Origin: Cytophagaceae bacterium
GTDB lineage: Bacteria > Bacteroidota > Bacteroidia > Cytophagales > Spirosomataceae
Length of the DNA: 64,000 bases
Assembly: GCA_016722655.1 (NCBI GenBank)
Contig: JADKIR010000004.1
Span: forward strand, 2,790,001 to 2,854,000
Reading direction: 5' to 3'
The first letter of the stretch is position 1. Each line of letters opens with the position of its first letter. Made by a program: the position numbers and the translations under genes. The notes under the pieces are model-generated. The model was not told the DNA's origin, ran no database searches, and saw only the letters and a program-made list of their open reading frames with translations. Shown here piece after piece: positions 43,912-53,281 of this stretch.

Positions 43912-46220
43912 TCTTTCACTGCGAGTATTTTAAACTCTGTGCGGCGATTGGCCTGATGTTCACTTTCCGGACAATTGTTGAAATCGTTACAGTCATTTAC
44001 CAGTTCCGATTCTCCGTATCCTTTTGCGATTAGCCTCTCGGGGTCGATGCCTTTTGAACTTAGGTATTTTACCACCGCCATTGCTCTTTCCTCTGAGAGT
44101 TTCATGTTATAACTTCCGCTTGCTCTGCTGTCGGTATGTGACCGCAATTCAATCTGGATTTCGGGATATTTCTTTAATAAAGGAATCACCCTTTTGTCCA
44201 ATTCTTTTTTAGCGTCGGCTCTTATAACTGCCTTATCTACATCGTAATAGATATTTTCTAATCTATATATATCACCTTCACCAATCATGCCAAAGTCGTG
44301 TTCGAGTGAAATATTTTTTCTATTATTTTTTATTTTACCAATACTTTCAGAGTTGCGGGCAAAGTTTTCCTTAACCGCTGTTACTCTGTATTTTCCGTCT
44401 CTTGTAGGCGTAAATGCGTACCGGCCGTCAAATCCAGTTATTACAGTCTCTATACTGCCGTCTTTTTCATTTTCCAAAGTGACACTTGCACCGGCTATTG
44501 GCGATTGGTCAACTTCCGAAATAACCTTACCTTTTACCATTGGTCTGGAAGCCGGACTCAGATAAATTTTTACCTTCTGATTCCGGGATTTGGAATTTGA
44601 CATGGTGCCGTAAGTTATACTACTTTGCTGATAGCCTTCTTTTATTGCTTTAAATTCAAAGTCAGCACCCGATTCCAGACAAACGCTTGCTTTTCCTTCG
44701 GAATTAGTTGCATAAAATTGTTTGTTAACGCCATTTTTCACCATTCTTAATTCCACATCTAATAATGGAAGTTTGGTGACCGCATCATATACTAAAAGCT
44801 CCAATTGGTTACAGCCTTTTTGGAATGAATAAATATTGTCATCAGAATAACCTTTTTTGCGGTTAGAACTGAAATAACCTTCAGACCTGTCGCCTTTGGC
44901 TATCAAACCAAAATCGTCCTTTGCAGAATTGATCGGAGCACCGACATTTTCCACTTCACCGAAAGGATTTCCATGCCGGAACTCTACAAAGAATACATCC
45001 AAACCCCCTAATCCCGGGTGACCGTCGGAAGCAAAATACAGATTGCCGATTTCATCCATAAACGGAAACATCTCATTACCTTCAGTATTGATTTCCTTAC
45101 CCATATTTGCCGGAGTACCCCATTTCCCATTGTGATACTCTACAACATATAAATCAGTGCCTCCAAAGCCTCCGGGCATGTCTGAAACGAAATATAACTT
45201 GTGATTGTCAGGTGAAAGTGCCGGATGACCGGTTGAATATTCGTCAGAATTAAAAGGAAGTTCCTGAATATCAGCCCATTTTGAATTTTTCTTTGTGGCA
45301 ATGTAAAGTTTCAGCATGTTTATGCCTTTTTCACTTTTCTTTGCCCTGCCTTTGTTATAATTATTTCTGGTGAAAATCAGTTTTTTGCCTTCTTTGAAAA
45401 AAGTAACGGGTCCTTCATGATATTTTGAATTTATACTTTTGCTAAATTCATCAATTTCAGGCTCAGGAATCTCTTCAAAAGATTGAGTCCCATTGCTTTT
45501 GTCGGTTTTTAAAGATTTTCCACTGGATCCCAGACTAGCCTGTGCTTTTATTTTTTCGATGTTCCTGGATTCCAAAGCCAGGGAAGCGGTGTCAGAAAAT
45601 TGAAAAAGGTCCAGAAAAGGAGTTTCGTTTTGGCTAAATATCCTTTTTATGCCATGACCTTCGTTTCTGGCAGAAACAAATACTAGCCCGTTTTCATAAT
45701 ACATGGGGCTAAAATCAGAAAAACGGGAATTGATGGGAAACATGTAGTTTACTTTATACAATGCCGAGTCTTTATAAAAAACCGAATTGTCCATATAAGC
45801 TACCGTAAATTTCCTTCCGCGAAGATCTTCTTTTTGTTGTTCACCGTATTTTGAATAATATTTTTGAGATTCCCGGTATTTGCCATTGTTGGCCAATGCC
45901 TGAGCATAATACAGGTATTGTTCTGACTCCAGTTCTTTTTCATATTTTTTGAAAAGATCCTGGTAGGTAAGCTCAGCGTTCTTGAAATCTTGTATTTTTC
46001 GGTAAGAATAAGCGAGTTTGGTGAGTGCTTCTTTTTCGTACTCATTATCAACTTTTCCCGAACCCAGATAAGCCTCAAAGCTCCGGACAGCCGCCGGATA
46101 AGCCATCTTGTCGTAAGACTCGAGGGCATTTCTCAGGCGGCTGTTCTGGGCAATACATTCTAGGCTCAGTAAACTGAGGAATATGATGATAGGAGTTAAA
46201 CTTTTTTTACAGGTAAGCAC
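43881..46220 (-). CDS. PorE-like OmpA family protein (TPR, PD40 propeller, carboxypeptidase-regulatory, OmpA domains)
   Basis: A 779-residue exported protein with four parts in order. TPR-like helices occupy residues 25-150 (SYRKIQDFKNAELTYQDLFK, YAQALANNGKYRESQKYYSK). A PD40/WD40-like propeller covers about 170-480 (GHPALSPDNHKLYFVSDMPG, FGGTDLYVVEYHNGKW, LYFASDGHPGLGGLDVFFVE). A carboxypeptidase-regulatory-like domain lies at about 560-640 (GKVISEVDQSPIAGASVTLE). The OmpA peptidoglycan-binding end is ELRSHTDSRASGSYNMKLSE to ANRRTEFKIL. This is the layout of PorE of the type IX secretion system and of several paralogues, so the exact role is uncertain. It would bind peptidoglycan from the outer membrane side. 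Confidence 0.88.
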   Translation of the reverse strand: MLTCKKSLTPIIIFLSLLSLECIAQNSRLRNALESYDKMAYPAAVRSFEAYLGSGKVDNEYEKEALTKLAYSYRKIQDFKNAELTYQDLFKKYEKELESEQYLYYAQALANNGKYRESQKYYSKYGEQQKEDLRGRKFTVAYMDNSVFYKDSALYKVNYMFPINSRFSDFSPMYYENGLVFVSARNEGHGIKRIFSQNETPFLDLFQFSDTASLALESRNIEKIKAQASLGSSGKSLKTDKSNGTQSFEEIPEPEIDEFSKSINSKYHEGPVTFFKEGKKLIFTRNNYNKGRAKKSEKGINMLKLYIATKKNSKWADIQELPFNSDEYSTGHPALSPDNHKLYFVSDMPGGFGGTDLYVVEYHNGKWGTPANMGKEINTEGNEMFPFMDEIGNLYFASDGHPGLGGLDVFFVEFRHGNPFGEVENVGAPINSAKDDFGLIAKGDRSEGYFSSNRKKGYSDDNIYSFQKGCNQLELLVYDAVTKLPLLDVELRMVKNGVNKQFYATNSEGKASVCLESGADFEFKAIKEGYQQSSITYGTMSNSKSRNQKVKIYLSPASRPMVKGKVISEVDQSPIAGASVTLENEKDGSIETVITGFDGRYAFTPTRDGKYRVTAVKENFARNSESIGKIKNNRKNISLEHDFGMIGEGDIYRLENIYYDVDKAVIRADAKKELDKRVIPLLKKYPEIQIELRSHTDSRASGSYNMKLSEERAMAVVKYLSSKGIDPERLIAKGYGESELVNDCNDFNNCPESEHQANRRTEFKILAVKDYLGFNRRDK

Positions 46221-46342
46221 TGTTTGTTTTATTGTTTTTTAGGAAAACACCTGAACTTTTGATTCAGATATTATATTCTTTTCAAACAGCGTGCCAGAAA
46301 ATATTTTTTGATATAAAAAAATTATAAGTTATTGATATTTAG

Positions 46343-47662
46343 TTAAATAAAATTTATAATAATTTTAAAAATTTTATTATACGGCATTTTCAACTTAAAA
46401 ATATCGGAAGTTTTTAAGCCTAAAACCCAGGCGATTTGGGTATCGGAGATTAGCACTTTGGTATTTTGTTTTTCGAGGATATTTACTTTTTTGTCAATTA
46501 AAATATCGGAGACAAGCTTAGTGCCTTTCATACCGAATGGAAACATTTTGTCACCCTGTTGCCACTTTCTTATCTTTAATGGGAAAATCAATTTTTCAGC
46601 ATCGAAATAAGCAATATCAGGGTTTTTGAAATCAGGATTTTCTGCTGTCTCAATTAATGAAATTTCTATTTCGAGGTTTTCAAAAAAGTATTTTCCAGGA
46701 TTTGGGATAATTAATTCTTCTGAAAGATTCAGTTCTTTTTTCTTTGATAAAAAGAGTTGGTCGCCAGATTTTGTCAGTTGAAAAAATTCGGTATTTATTA
46801 CTTTTCCTGATTGTTTGAAACCGAAAATTTCTTCAATTTGATGAAAATTAAAACCATAAGGCTTGAGAAATTCTTCCAAAATGAGCTTGAAGCCAGCTTT
46901 ATTTTTCCAATTTTCGAAAGGAATATTAAAAATGCCTGCAGTTTCGGTAATCTCGTTTTTAAATTCCTGCAGTTTTTCTTCGATAATTTCATTCAAAGAT
47001 TCAAACCTTTTAAGATTTACCAATTGCGTTTCATGTAAACCGGGATTGATTTCCTTTAATTCAGGCAAAATATGGTGTCTGATTTTATTCCTTTGGTAGT
47101 CTGTGGAAGTATTCGAGATGTCTTCACGCCATTCAAGATGGTTAGTTTTCAGATAATTTAAAATCTCTTCAACGCCAATAAACATCATTGGCCTTCTTAT
47201 TTTTTCAGTTTTTATCGGAATTGATTGCAAACCTTTTGGACCGGTACCTTTGGTGATATTCAATAATAGTGTTTCGATTCGGTCGTCGAGATGATGGGCA
47301 GTTAACAGGAAATCGTATTTTTCTTCTTCCAGAATCTCAGAAAACCACTTATATCTCATTTCTCTAGCAGCCATTTGGGTTGAAATCCCATTTTCTTTCG
47401 CAAAAGACTTGGTTTTAAATTTTATGGTATGAAATTCCAGATTGTTTTTTTTACAAAAATCTTTGACAAATTCCTGATCCCCGTCTGAATCAGCACCTCT
47501 TAATCCGAAATTGCAGTGGGCAATTCCAAAATCAAAACCTGCCTTTAATAACAAGTCAGCCAAGGCGACCGAATCTTTTCCCCCGCTATGAGCCAAAAGC
47601 ATCCTGTCTTTTATGGAAAAAAGATTTTGATTCTCAATAAATGTTAAAAATTGACGCAGCAT
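46343..47662 (-). CDS. tilS: tRNA(Ile)-lysidine synthase
   Basis: A 439-residue enzyme that converts C34 of tRNA-Ile(CAU) to lysidine so that it reads AUA. The PP-loop SGGKDS is at residues 26-31 (MLLAHSGGKDSVALADLLL). HCNFGLRGADSDGDQEFVKD, LLTAHHLDDRIETLLLNITK, RRPMMFIGVEEILNYL and WREDISNTSTDYQRNKIRHH are the other TilS blocks. The C-terminal TilS domain follows (RKWQQGDKMFPFGMKGTKLV, SDILIDKKVNILEKQNTKVL). Its promoter box abuts that of the divergent OstA-like gene. Confidence 0.95.
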   Translation of the reverse strand: MLRQFLTFIENQNLFSIKDRMLLAHSGGKDSVALADLLLKAGFDFGIAHCNFGLRGADSDGDQEFVKDFCKKNNLEFHTIKFKTKSFAKENGISTQMAAREMRYKWFSEILEEEKYDFLLTAHHLDDRIETLLLNITKGTGPKGLQSIPIKTEKIRRPMMFIGVEEILNYLKTNHLEWREDISNTSTDYQRNKIRHHILPELKEINPGLHETQLVNLKRFESLNEIIEEKLQEFKNEITETAGIFNIPFENWKNKAGFKLILEEFLKPYGFNFHQIEEIFGFKQSGKVINTEFFQLTKSGDQLFLSKKKELNLSEELIIPNPGKYFFENLEIEISLIETAENPDFKNPDIAYFDAEKLIFPLKIRKWQQGDKMFPFGMKGTKLVSDILIDKKVNILEKQNTKVLISDTQIAWVLGLKTSDIFKLKMPYNKIFKIIINFI

Positions 47663-47686
47663 CAGGTGTTTCAGACAATTCTAAAA

Positions 47687-47694
47687 CAAAAATA
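47687..47694 (-). promoter_or_regulatory. TAnnTTTG promoter box for tilS
   Basis: TATTTTTG on the minus strand, 24 bases before the tilS ATG. It is only 3 bases from the plus-strand box at 47698, so the two core promoters overlap. Confidence 0.45.
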
Positions 47695-47697
47695 CGT

Positions 47698-47705
47698 TAA
47701 TTTTG
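47698..47705 (+). promoter_or_regulatory. TAnnTTTG promoter box before the OstA-like gene
   Basis: TAATTTTG, only 4 bases before the ATG at 47710. If used, the transcript would be leaderless or nearly so. Confidence 0.35.
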
Positions 47706-47709
47706 CCTT

Positions 47710-49629
47710 ATGAATTTTCATTTTGGACATCAAATACTTATTTCACGACTTCGAGGAATCTCCTTTGTAGTTCTTATATTATTGTTTTTTTTTAATTCTT
47801 ACGGCCAAAAACCTCTAAATCCCATCAAAGACAATGGCCCGAAATCAAAGATAGAACTTATCAGGGCCGATAGTTTGGCCGGAGAAAACAGCCTCAATCG
47901 CACCCAAACTTTTTTAGGAAATGTAATTTTCAGTCATCGCGGGGTACTATTGGGTTGCCAAAAAGCCGTCCACAATCTTTCTTCCAATTTTATTGAAGCC
48001 TACGGGAAAGTGGTTATCAATCAGGGAGATACACTCACGATTGTGGGAGATACATTGATTTATGACGGTAATCTTCGATTTGCCAAAGTATATGGCCGGC
48101 AAGTGATTTTAAGAGACAAAAAAGTTACATTACGTACCACTGAAGTTCATTATAATCTCAATACCGACCAGGCGTATTATCCTGTGCCGGGTGTGCTTAA
48201 TCAGGATTCAAGCAGATTGAGTAGTAAGTTGGGATATTATAATACCAAAACGAAATATTTCAGGTATATCGGGGATGTCGAAATTATTAACCCACAATAT
48301 GTGCTCTGTACCGATTCGCTGGATTACGATACATATACTAAGCTCGCAATTTTTAAGACTTTTACTACCATAAAAAGTAAAAACGGAGACCTTTCGGCTT
48401 ATAAAGGCAAATATAACATTAAGACCAAAGAGTCTTTTTTTGAAGGGAGGGCCAAAGTGACTAATGATAAATACTCGCTGGAAGGAGACACGCTTGCTTT
48501 TGATAATACCAAAGGCTCAGGATATGCCAATGGTGCGGTAGTATTTGTGTCATTCGAGGATAGTCTGGTGGTTTTGGGCCAAAAGGCCATTAGAAATGGG
48601 GAGGAGGGCTTAACCAAAATCATGAAAGAAACGCTAAGCCGGCGGATTTCTAAAAATGATACACTTTGGATAGCCGCAGATACCCTTTGGGTTTTTGAAA
48701 TCAGAGAGAAAGTAGATTCTGTTGCGAGTTTTACTGGCCGAAGTGATTCTTTAAAAAAACAAAATACGGTTTTACCACCCAAAGTTTTAAATCCAAGTCT
48801 GAAACCTGTCATAAAAGACGCCAAAATGGTGGGAATGGAGTTGAGGAAAATCTTGTATGGAATGAGGCCAGCCAAAATTGATTTGTTAGTGGGCCCTGCC
48901 GAGTTTCAACATATGGATTCTCATAATTATGTTTTAAGGTCAAATCTGGGGAAAAAGAAAGAGAAGATTTCTGAAAAAAATAAAGAAAAGGAAGAGGATA
49001 ATCAGGCACCCACGAAAAAAGACCTCGAAAAGATAGTTGCCGATGGACATGTGAGAGTAATCAGGGCCGATTTTCAGAGTGTGAGTGATTCTCTGCTTTA
49101 CAACCTTAAAGACTCTGTGATTTTCTTCTATAATGACCCGGTGCTCTGGAATCAGGAAAATCAGCTCGAAGCCGATACTGTCAATATTTTACTGAAAAAC
49201 AATCGTTTGCATCTAATGAAATTATTGCAGGATGCTTTCGTGATCCAGACTGACACCATTAAAAACTACAACCAAATCAAAGGACGTACTTTGGACGCAT
49301 TTTTTGACAAACAAGGCCAGCTCAGCACCATTAAAGTAGATGGCAATGGAGAGTCGCTGTATTTTGCTTTGGATGAAAAAAATAAGATAATTGGGCTCAA
49401 CAAAGTGCAATGCTCCAACATGCAATTTTATTTTAAACTAAAGAAAATCAAGCAGATAGTATTTCGTGGTGAACCAGAATCCCTGCTGATTCCCCCCAAA
49501 GAAGTCCTTACAGAAGACATGAAGCTGGAGAAATTTGAGTGGAAAACAGCTCTCCGGCCTAAATTATCTACAATTGCCACCGAAAAACAACTTTCGGTAA
49601 TGTCGTCAGTAAAATTGATTCGAGACTGA
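47710..49629 (+). CDS. OstA-like protein (LptA/LptD N-terminal domain), LPS transport
   Basis: A 639-residue exported protein. The signal is GISFVVLILLFFFNSYGQ (about residues 16-33). The body shows the beta-jellyroll repeats of the OstA/LptA family: NRTQTFLGNVIFSHRGVLLG, NFIEAYGKVVINQGDTLTIV, GDTLIYDGNLRFAKVYGRQV, LRTTEVHYNLNTDQAYYPVP and YLGDVEI-like units (YIGDVEIINPQYVLCTDSL). A second set occurs near residues 430-560. It probably forms a periplasmic bridge for lipopolysaccharide, as LptA does, and acts with the LptC encoded 8 kb upstream. The gene is longer than LptA and lacks the LptD barrel. It is divergent from tilS with 47 bases between the starts. Confidence 0.88.
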   Translation: MNFHFGHQILISRLRGISFVVLILLFFFNSYGQKPLNPIKDNGPKSKIELIRADSLAGENSLNRTQTFLGNVIFSHRGVLLGCQKAVHNLSSNFIEAYGKVVINQGDTLTIVGDTLIYDGNLRFAKVYGRQVILRDKKVTLRTTEVHYNLNTDQAYYPVPGVLNQDSSRLSSKLGYYNTKTKYFRYIGDVEIINPQYVLCTDSLDYDTYTKLAIFKTFTTIKSKNGDLSAYKGKYNIKTKESFFEGRAKVTNDKYSLEGDTLAFDNTKGSGYANGAVVFVSFEDSLVVLGQKAIRNGEEGLTKIMKETLSRRISKNDTLWIAADTLWVFEIREKVDSVASFTGRSDSLKKQNTVLPPKVLNPSLKPVIKDAKMVGMELRKILYGMRPAKIDLLVGPAEFQHMDSHNYVLRSNLGKKKEKISEKNKEKEEDNQAPTKKDLEKIVADGHVRVIRADFQSVSDSLLYNLKDSVIFFYNDPVLWNQENQLEADTVNILLKNNRLHLMKLLQDAFVIQTDTIKNYNQIKGRTLDAFFDKQGQLSTIKVDGNGESLYFALDEKNKIIGLNKVQCSNMQFYFKLKKIKQIVFRGEPESLLIPPKEVLTEDMKLEKFEWKTALRPKLSTIATEKQLSVMSSVKLIRD

Positions 49630-49727
49630 TGATTTTCAGTCATTTTGACATCCTTAATCTTCTAAATATCAACATTTTCGGTCATTTCGTCTGAAAAAAT
49701 ACTTTTGCATGCCTTTTGAGGAATACA

Positions 49728-49784
49728 ATTTACGATGGATTCGATTTACGATTGAATTGATTTTGGATTGATACGATTTACGAT
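49728..49784. repeat. Three copies of the 9-mer ATTTACGAT
   Basis: ATTTACGAT at 49728, 49744 and 49776 in low-complexity non-coding DNA just before the two-hairpin array. Related sequence lies beside the other copy of that element at 33690-33740. Confidence 0.55.
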
Positions 49785-49847
49785 TCTTTCAGTTGTGAAT
49801 TTAAAATTTATTTTAAAATTGATGTTGAATTTAAAATAATATTGAAA

Positions 49848-50240
49848 TCTGTAGCTCAGGGTTTTAACCCGGAGAAATTAAGATTAAATAATAATTTTTT
49901 TTCATGAATTTTTGGTGCGAAACAAAACAAAAAGTGCGAGGAAAATATATTTTTAATTTCAATTAAATACCCCGTAGAGGTGTTACCATAATAGCACCAG
50001 GTTTTAACCCGGCGGAAAAAGTTTAAAGAGAATGTTTAATTTTTTTGGCGTGAATTTTTGGTTCGAAGCAATTCAAAAATCATGACGAAAAAAGTAAGGG
50101 AAAATCCATTAGAGATAAAATATATGTAGTAGCACCGGGTTTCAACCCGGTGGATAAAAGATAAAAGCGATTGTGTAATTTTTTGGCGTGTATTTTTGGT
50201 TCGAAGCAATCCAAAAAACATGACAAAAAAGGAGGGAGAA
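49848..50240 (+). repeat. Three tandem copies of a two-hairpin repeat element
   Basis: Copies start at 49852, 49992 and 50130 (periods 140 and 138). Each has a first hairpin, best seen as TAGCACCGGGTTTCAACCCGG in copy 3 (split here as TAGCACCGGG / TTTCAACCCGGTGG), then about 30 A+T-rich bases, then GGCGTGAATTTTTGGTTCG with a pairing CCAAAAA arm and a final ATGAC. Copy 1 is the most diverged. The layout, dispersed with an inverted copy elsewhere, is like REP/BIME elements mobilised by IS200-like (RAYT) transposases. The 671-base gap between the OstA-like gene and clpB holds nothing else. Minus-strand frames over it encode repetitive non-protein-like sequence. Confidence 0.8.
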
Positions 50241-50300
50241 AAGCCCGATTGAAAACGAAAAAAATGAAAAAGAATATAAAAATAGCCGACAGCCAACAAT

Positions 50301-52925
50301 ATGAACTTTAACCAATATACCATCAAATCCCAGGAGCTCATCCAGCAAGCTGCTCAGATAGCTCAGGGTTTCTCGCAGCAAGCTGTGGAAACTGGGCATT
50401 TGCTCAAGTCCATTTTGGAGGAAGAGCCCAATACTTCCACGTTTTTGCTGAAAAAATATGGAATTAGCCCCGATGGCATTTTGCGGAAATTGGACCCCAT
50501 CGTTGAGGCTTATCCAAGGGTTTCGGGCGGTAATCAACCATTTTTGGGAAATGACCTTAATAAGGCGATGACCAAAGCTCAGTCTTATTTGAAAGAGTTT
50601 GGCGACGAGTTTGTGAGCGTAGAACTCTTATTTTTGGGTATTTTAGGAGGAAATGACTCCGTAGCCAACCTGCTCAAAGCAGAAGGAATAAAAGAGACAG
50701 ATATTAAAAAAGCTATTATAGAACTTAGAGGAAAAAATAATCCAGTGAAAGATCAAAACGCAGAAAACAAGTACCAAGCCCTTGCTCGTTACAGCAAAAA
50801 TCTGAACGATTTGGCGGAGCAAGGCAAAATTGACCCCGTGATAGGGCGAGACGAGGAGATTAGGAGGGTTTTACAGATTTTGTCGAGGCGTACCAAAAAC
50901 AATCCAATGTTGATTGGTGAGCCTGGAGTTGGTAAAACTGCGATAGTTGAAGGTCTGGCCCAACGTATAGTACAAGGCGACGTGCCCGAGAATTTGAAAT
51001 CTAAAATTGTGATTTCGCTCGACATGGGATTGCTTGTGGCAGGAGCTAAATACAAAGGAGAATTTGAGGAGCGTCTGAAAGCCGTTATCAAAGAAGTGAC
51101 CGACTCTGAAGGAGAGATTATTCTTTTCATTGATGAGATTCACACATTGATTGGTGCTGGAAGTGGGGGAGAAGGTGCAATGGACGCCGCCAATTTGCTT
51201 AAGCCAGCTTTGGCTCGTGGTGAATTGCATGCAATTGGTGCGACTACTTTGAAAGAATACCAAAAGTATATAGAGAAAGATAAAGCTCTTGAAAGACGTT
51301 TTCAAGCTGTGGTGGTAGACGAGCCAAATGTGGCAGATGCAATTTCGATTTTAAGAGGTATAAAAGAAAAATACGAAGTGCACCACGGTGTGAGAATTCA
51401 AGACGATGCCGTTATTGCCGCAGTAGAGCTTTCAAATAGGTATATTTCAGATAGGTATTTGCCAGATAAAGCCATCGACTTGATGGATGAATCAGCAGCA
51501 AAGTTGCGTTTAGAAATGGACTCTATGCCCGAAAATATGGACGAGCTCCGCAGACGTATTATGCAGCTAGAGATTGAGCGTGAGGCTATTAGACGTGAAA
51601 ATGATAAAGAAAAAGAGAATAATCTGAGTAAAGAGATAGCTGAACTCAACGAAACTTTCAACGATCTCAAAGCTAAATGGGACTCTGAAAAAGGGAAAGT
51701 GAATGAGGTAAGAACGCTCAAAGAAAAAATAGAACAACTGAAATTTGACGCAGACCAAGCAGAACGCTCAGGCGATTATGGCAAAGTGGCTCAAATTCGA
51801 TATGGCCAATTGCCAGAAGCTGAAAACCGTTTAGTTGAGCTATCTGCAAAAAACGAGGACAAAGACAACCTCATCAACGAAGAAGTTACTGCCGAAGACA
51901 TAGCAATGGTGGTGGCCAAATGGACCGGAATTCCAGTTTCGAAAATGCTTCAAAGCGACCGTGAAAAGCTATTGCACTTGGAAGATGAACTAGAAAAACG
52001 TGTTGCTGGTCAAAAAGAAGCCATTGAGTTGGTTTCAGATGCAGTCAGGCGTTCACGTGCAGGTATGCAAGATCCGAAAAAACCGATTGGTAGCTTCCTA
52101 TTTTTGGGAAGTACAGGTGTTGGTAAAACTGAATTGGCGAAAACTTTGGCTAATTACCTCTTCAATGACGACAACGCCATGGTGCGTATCGATATGAGTG
52201 AGTATCAGGAGAAACACACCGTGAGCCGTTTGGTTGGAGCTCCTCCAGGATATGTGGGTTATGACGAAGGCGGACAACTGACCGAGGCCGTAAGACGTAA
52301 ACCTTACAGTGTGATATTGCTCGATGAGATAGAAAAAGCTCACCCAGATGTATGGAACGTGCTTTTACAAGTATTAGACGATGGCCGATTGACCGACAAC
52401 AAAGGTCGTGTTGCGAACTTCAAGAACACGATCATCATCATGACTTCTAATATTGGTAGCCATTTTATACAGGAAAAATACATGGAAGCCCTAAAAGGTG
52501 CACCAGATGCTTGGGAGAAATACTTTAAAGAAGAAGCAAAAGAGCAGGTGATGGAATTGCTGAAAGCCAGCGTGAGACCTGAGTTTTTGAACCGTATCGA
52601 CGAGATTGTGTTGTTTGACCCATTAGGAAAAACTGAAATACGGAAAATCGTGGCCATACAGTTTAATTTAATCAAAGCCAGACTGCAAGAGCAAGGCATC
52701 TTGATTGAAGCCACTGAGGCTGCTTTGGACAAGCTCGGAGAAGAAGGTTATGACCCGGTTTTCGGTGCTAGACCACTCAAAAGAGTAATCCAAAGAAATA
52801 TCATGAACGAACTCTCAAAAATGATTCTTGCAGGCACCATCAACAAAGAAGCCATCATTGTACTCGACGTTGACGCCGAAGATCATTACAAATTTGAGAA
52901 TTTGCCTGAAATTAGTATTGCATAA
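50301..52925 (+). CDS. clpB: ATP-dependent chaperone ClpB
   Basis: An 874-residue Hsp100 disaggregase that works with DnaK. The N-domain covers about 1-145. The first AAA module has Walker A GEPGVGKTAIVEGLAQ (about residue 206), Walker B IILFIDEIHTLIGAG, and is followed by the long coiled-coil middle domain (about 405-525, EREAIRRENDKEKENNLSKE) that distinguishes ClpB from ClpA and ClpC. The second module has FLGSTGVGKTELAKTLANYL (near 600), VILLDEIEKAHPDVWNVLLQ and the sensor region VFGARPLKRVIQRNI. No HrcA/CIRCE site was recognised upstream; a repeat array occupies that DNA. Confidence 0.97.
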   Translation: MNFNQYTIKSQELIQQAAQIAQGFSQQAVETGHLLKSILEEEPNTSTFLLKKYGISPDGILRKLDPIVEAYPRVSGGNQPFLGNDLNKAMTKAQSYLKEFGDEFVSVELLFLGILGGNDSVANLLKAEGIKETDIKKAIIELRGKNNPVKDQNAENKYQALARYSKNLNDLAEQGKIDPVIGRDEEIRRVLQILSRRTKNNPMLIGEPGVGKTAIVEGLAQRIVQGDVPENLKSKIVISLDMGLLVAGAKYKGEFEERLKAVIKEVTDSEGEIILFIDEIHTLIGAGSGGEGAMDAANLLKPALARGELHAIGATTLKEYQKYIEKDKALERRFQAVVVDEPNVADAISILRGIKEKYEVHHGVRIQDDAVIAAVELSNRYISDRYLPDKAIDLMDESAAKLRLEMDSMPENMDELRRRIMQLEIEREAIRRENDKEKENNLSKEIAELNETFNDLKAKWDSEKGKVNEVRTLKEKIEQLKFDADQAERSGDYGKVAQIRYGQLPEAENRLVELSAKNEDKDNLINEEVTAEDIAMVVAKWTGIPVSKMLQSDREKLLHLEDELEKRVAGQKEAIELVSDAVRRSRAGMQDPKKPIGSFLFLGSTGVGKTELAKTLANYLFNDDNAMVRIDMSEYQEKHTVSRLVGAPPGYVGYDEGGQLTEAVRRKPYSVILLDEIEKAHPDVWNVLLQVLDDGRLTDNKGRVANFKNTIIIMTSNIGSHFIQEKYMEALKGAPDAWEKYFKEEAKEQVMELLKASVRPEFLNRIDEIVLFDPLGKTEIRKIVAIQFNLIKARLQEQGILIEATEAALDKLGEEGYDPVFGARPLKRVIQRNIMNELSKMILAGTINKEAIIVLDVDAEDHYKFENLPEISIA

Positions 52926-53002
52926 TTTTAGTTCCGGGTGCTGAGTTGTGAGTAGCGAGTTTGATTTTTAGGTTTATATAGGGTAATAGTGGATTATGAC
53001 TT

Positions 53003-53036
53003 ACACCCCCGTCTTTTTGAGATGGGGGTGTTTTTT
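53003..53036 (+). terminator. Strong rho-independent terminator after clpB
   Basis: ACACCCCCGTCT pairs with AGATGGGGGTGT (12 bp, one G-U) and is followed by six T residues. Confidence 0.9.
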
Positions 53037-53095
53037 ATTTAAAGTATTTATATCAAATTTTAAAAAAGATATTATTTTTGGTAAAAAAAAGTATT

Positions 53096-53281
53096 ATGGA
53101 AATTCTTCAAATAGAAGTACTTGATTCCAAAGCCTTAAACGCAATTTAAGAGTTGAGTGATTCAAAAATGATAAAAGTTTTAAAAAGTAAAAAACTTACT
53201 ACATTGCTGAGAGGGAGTATTTCAAAAAAAGATGGAATTGAGTTTACTAAATATTTGGAAGAAACAAGAAAATCCTGGTGA
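53096..53281 (+). pseudogene. Decayed antitoxin gene of a VapBC-type locus
   Basis: ATG 53096 opens MEILQIEVLDSKALNAI, then a TAA at 53147-53149, after which the same frame continues for 43 codons: ELSDSKMIKVLKSKKLTTLL, RGSISKKDGIEFTKYLEETR, KSW. The whole reads like a small Bacteroidota antitoxin with one nonsense codon (AAA to TAA would suffice) and the common tail of Glu-x-x-Arg-x-x-Trp. It stops at 53281, overlapping the next remnant. The gene is inactive unless restarted internally. Confidence 0.55.

Noticed and set aside
50060..50070. T-loop-like GGTTCGAAGC suggesting a tRNA
   Set aside because: It recurs in two copies of the hairpin repeat, with no acceptor, D or anticodon arms around it.
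50036..50537. Two minus-strand frames upstream of clpB
   Set aside because: They translate the two-hairpin repeats (the same short peptide recurs at the repeat period) and the antisense of clpB.
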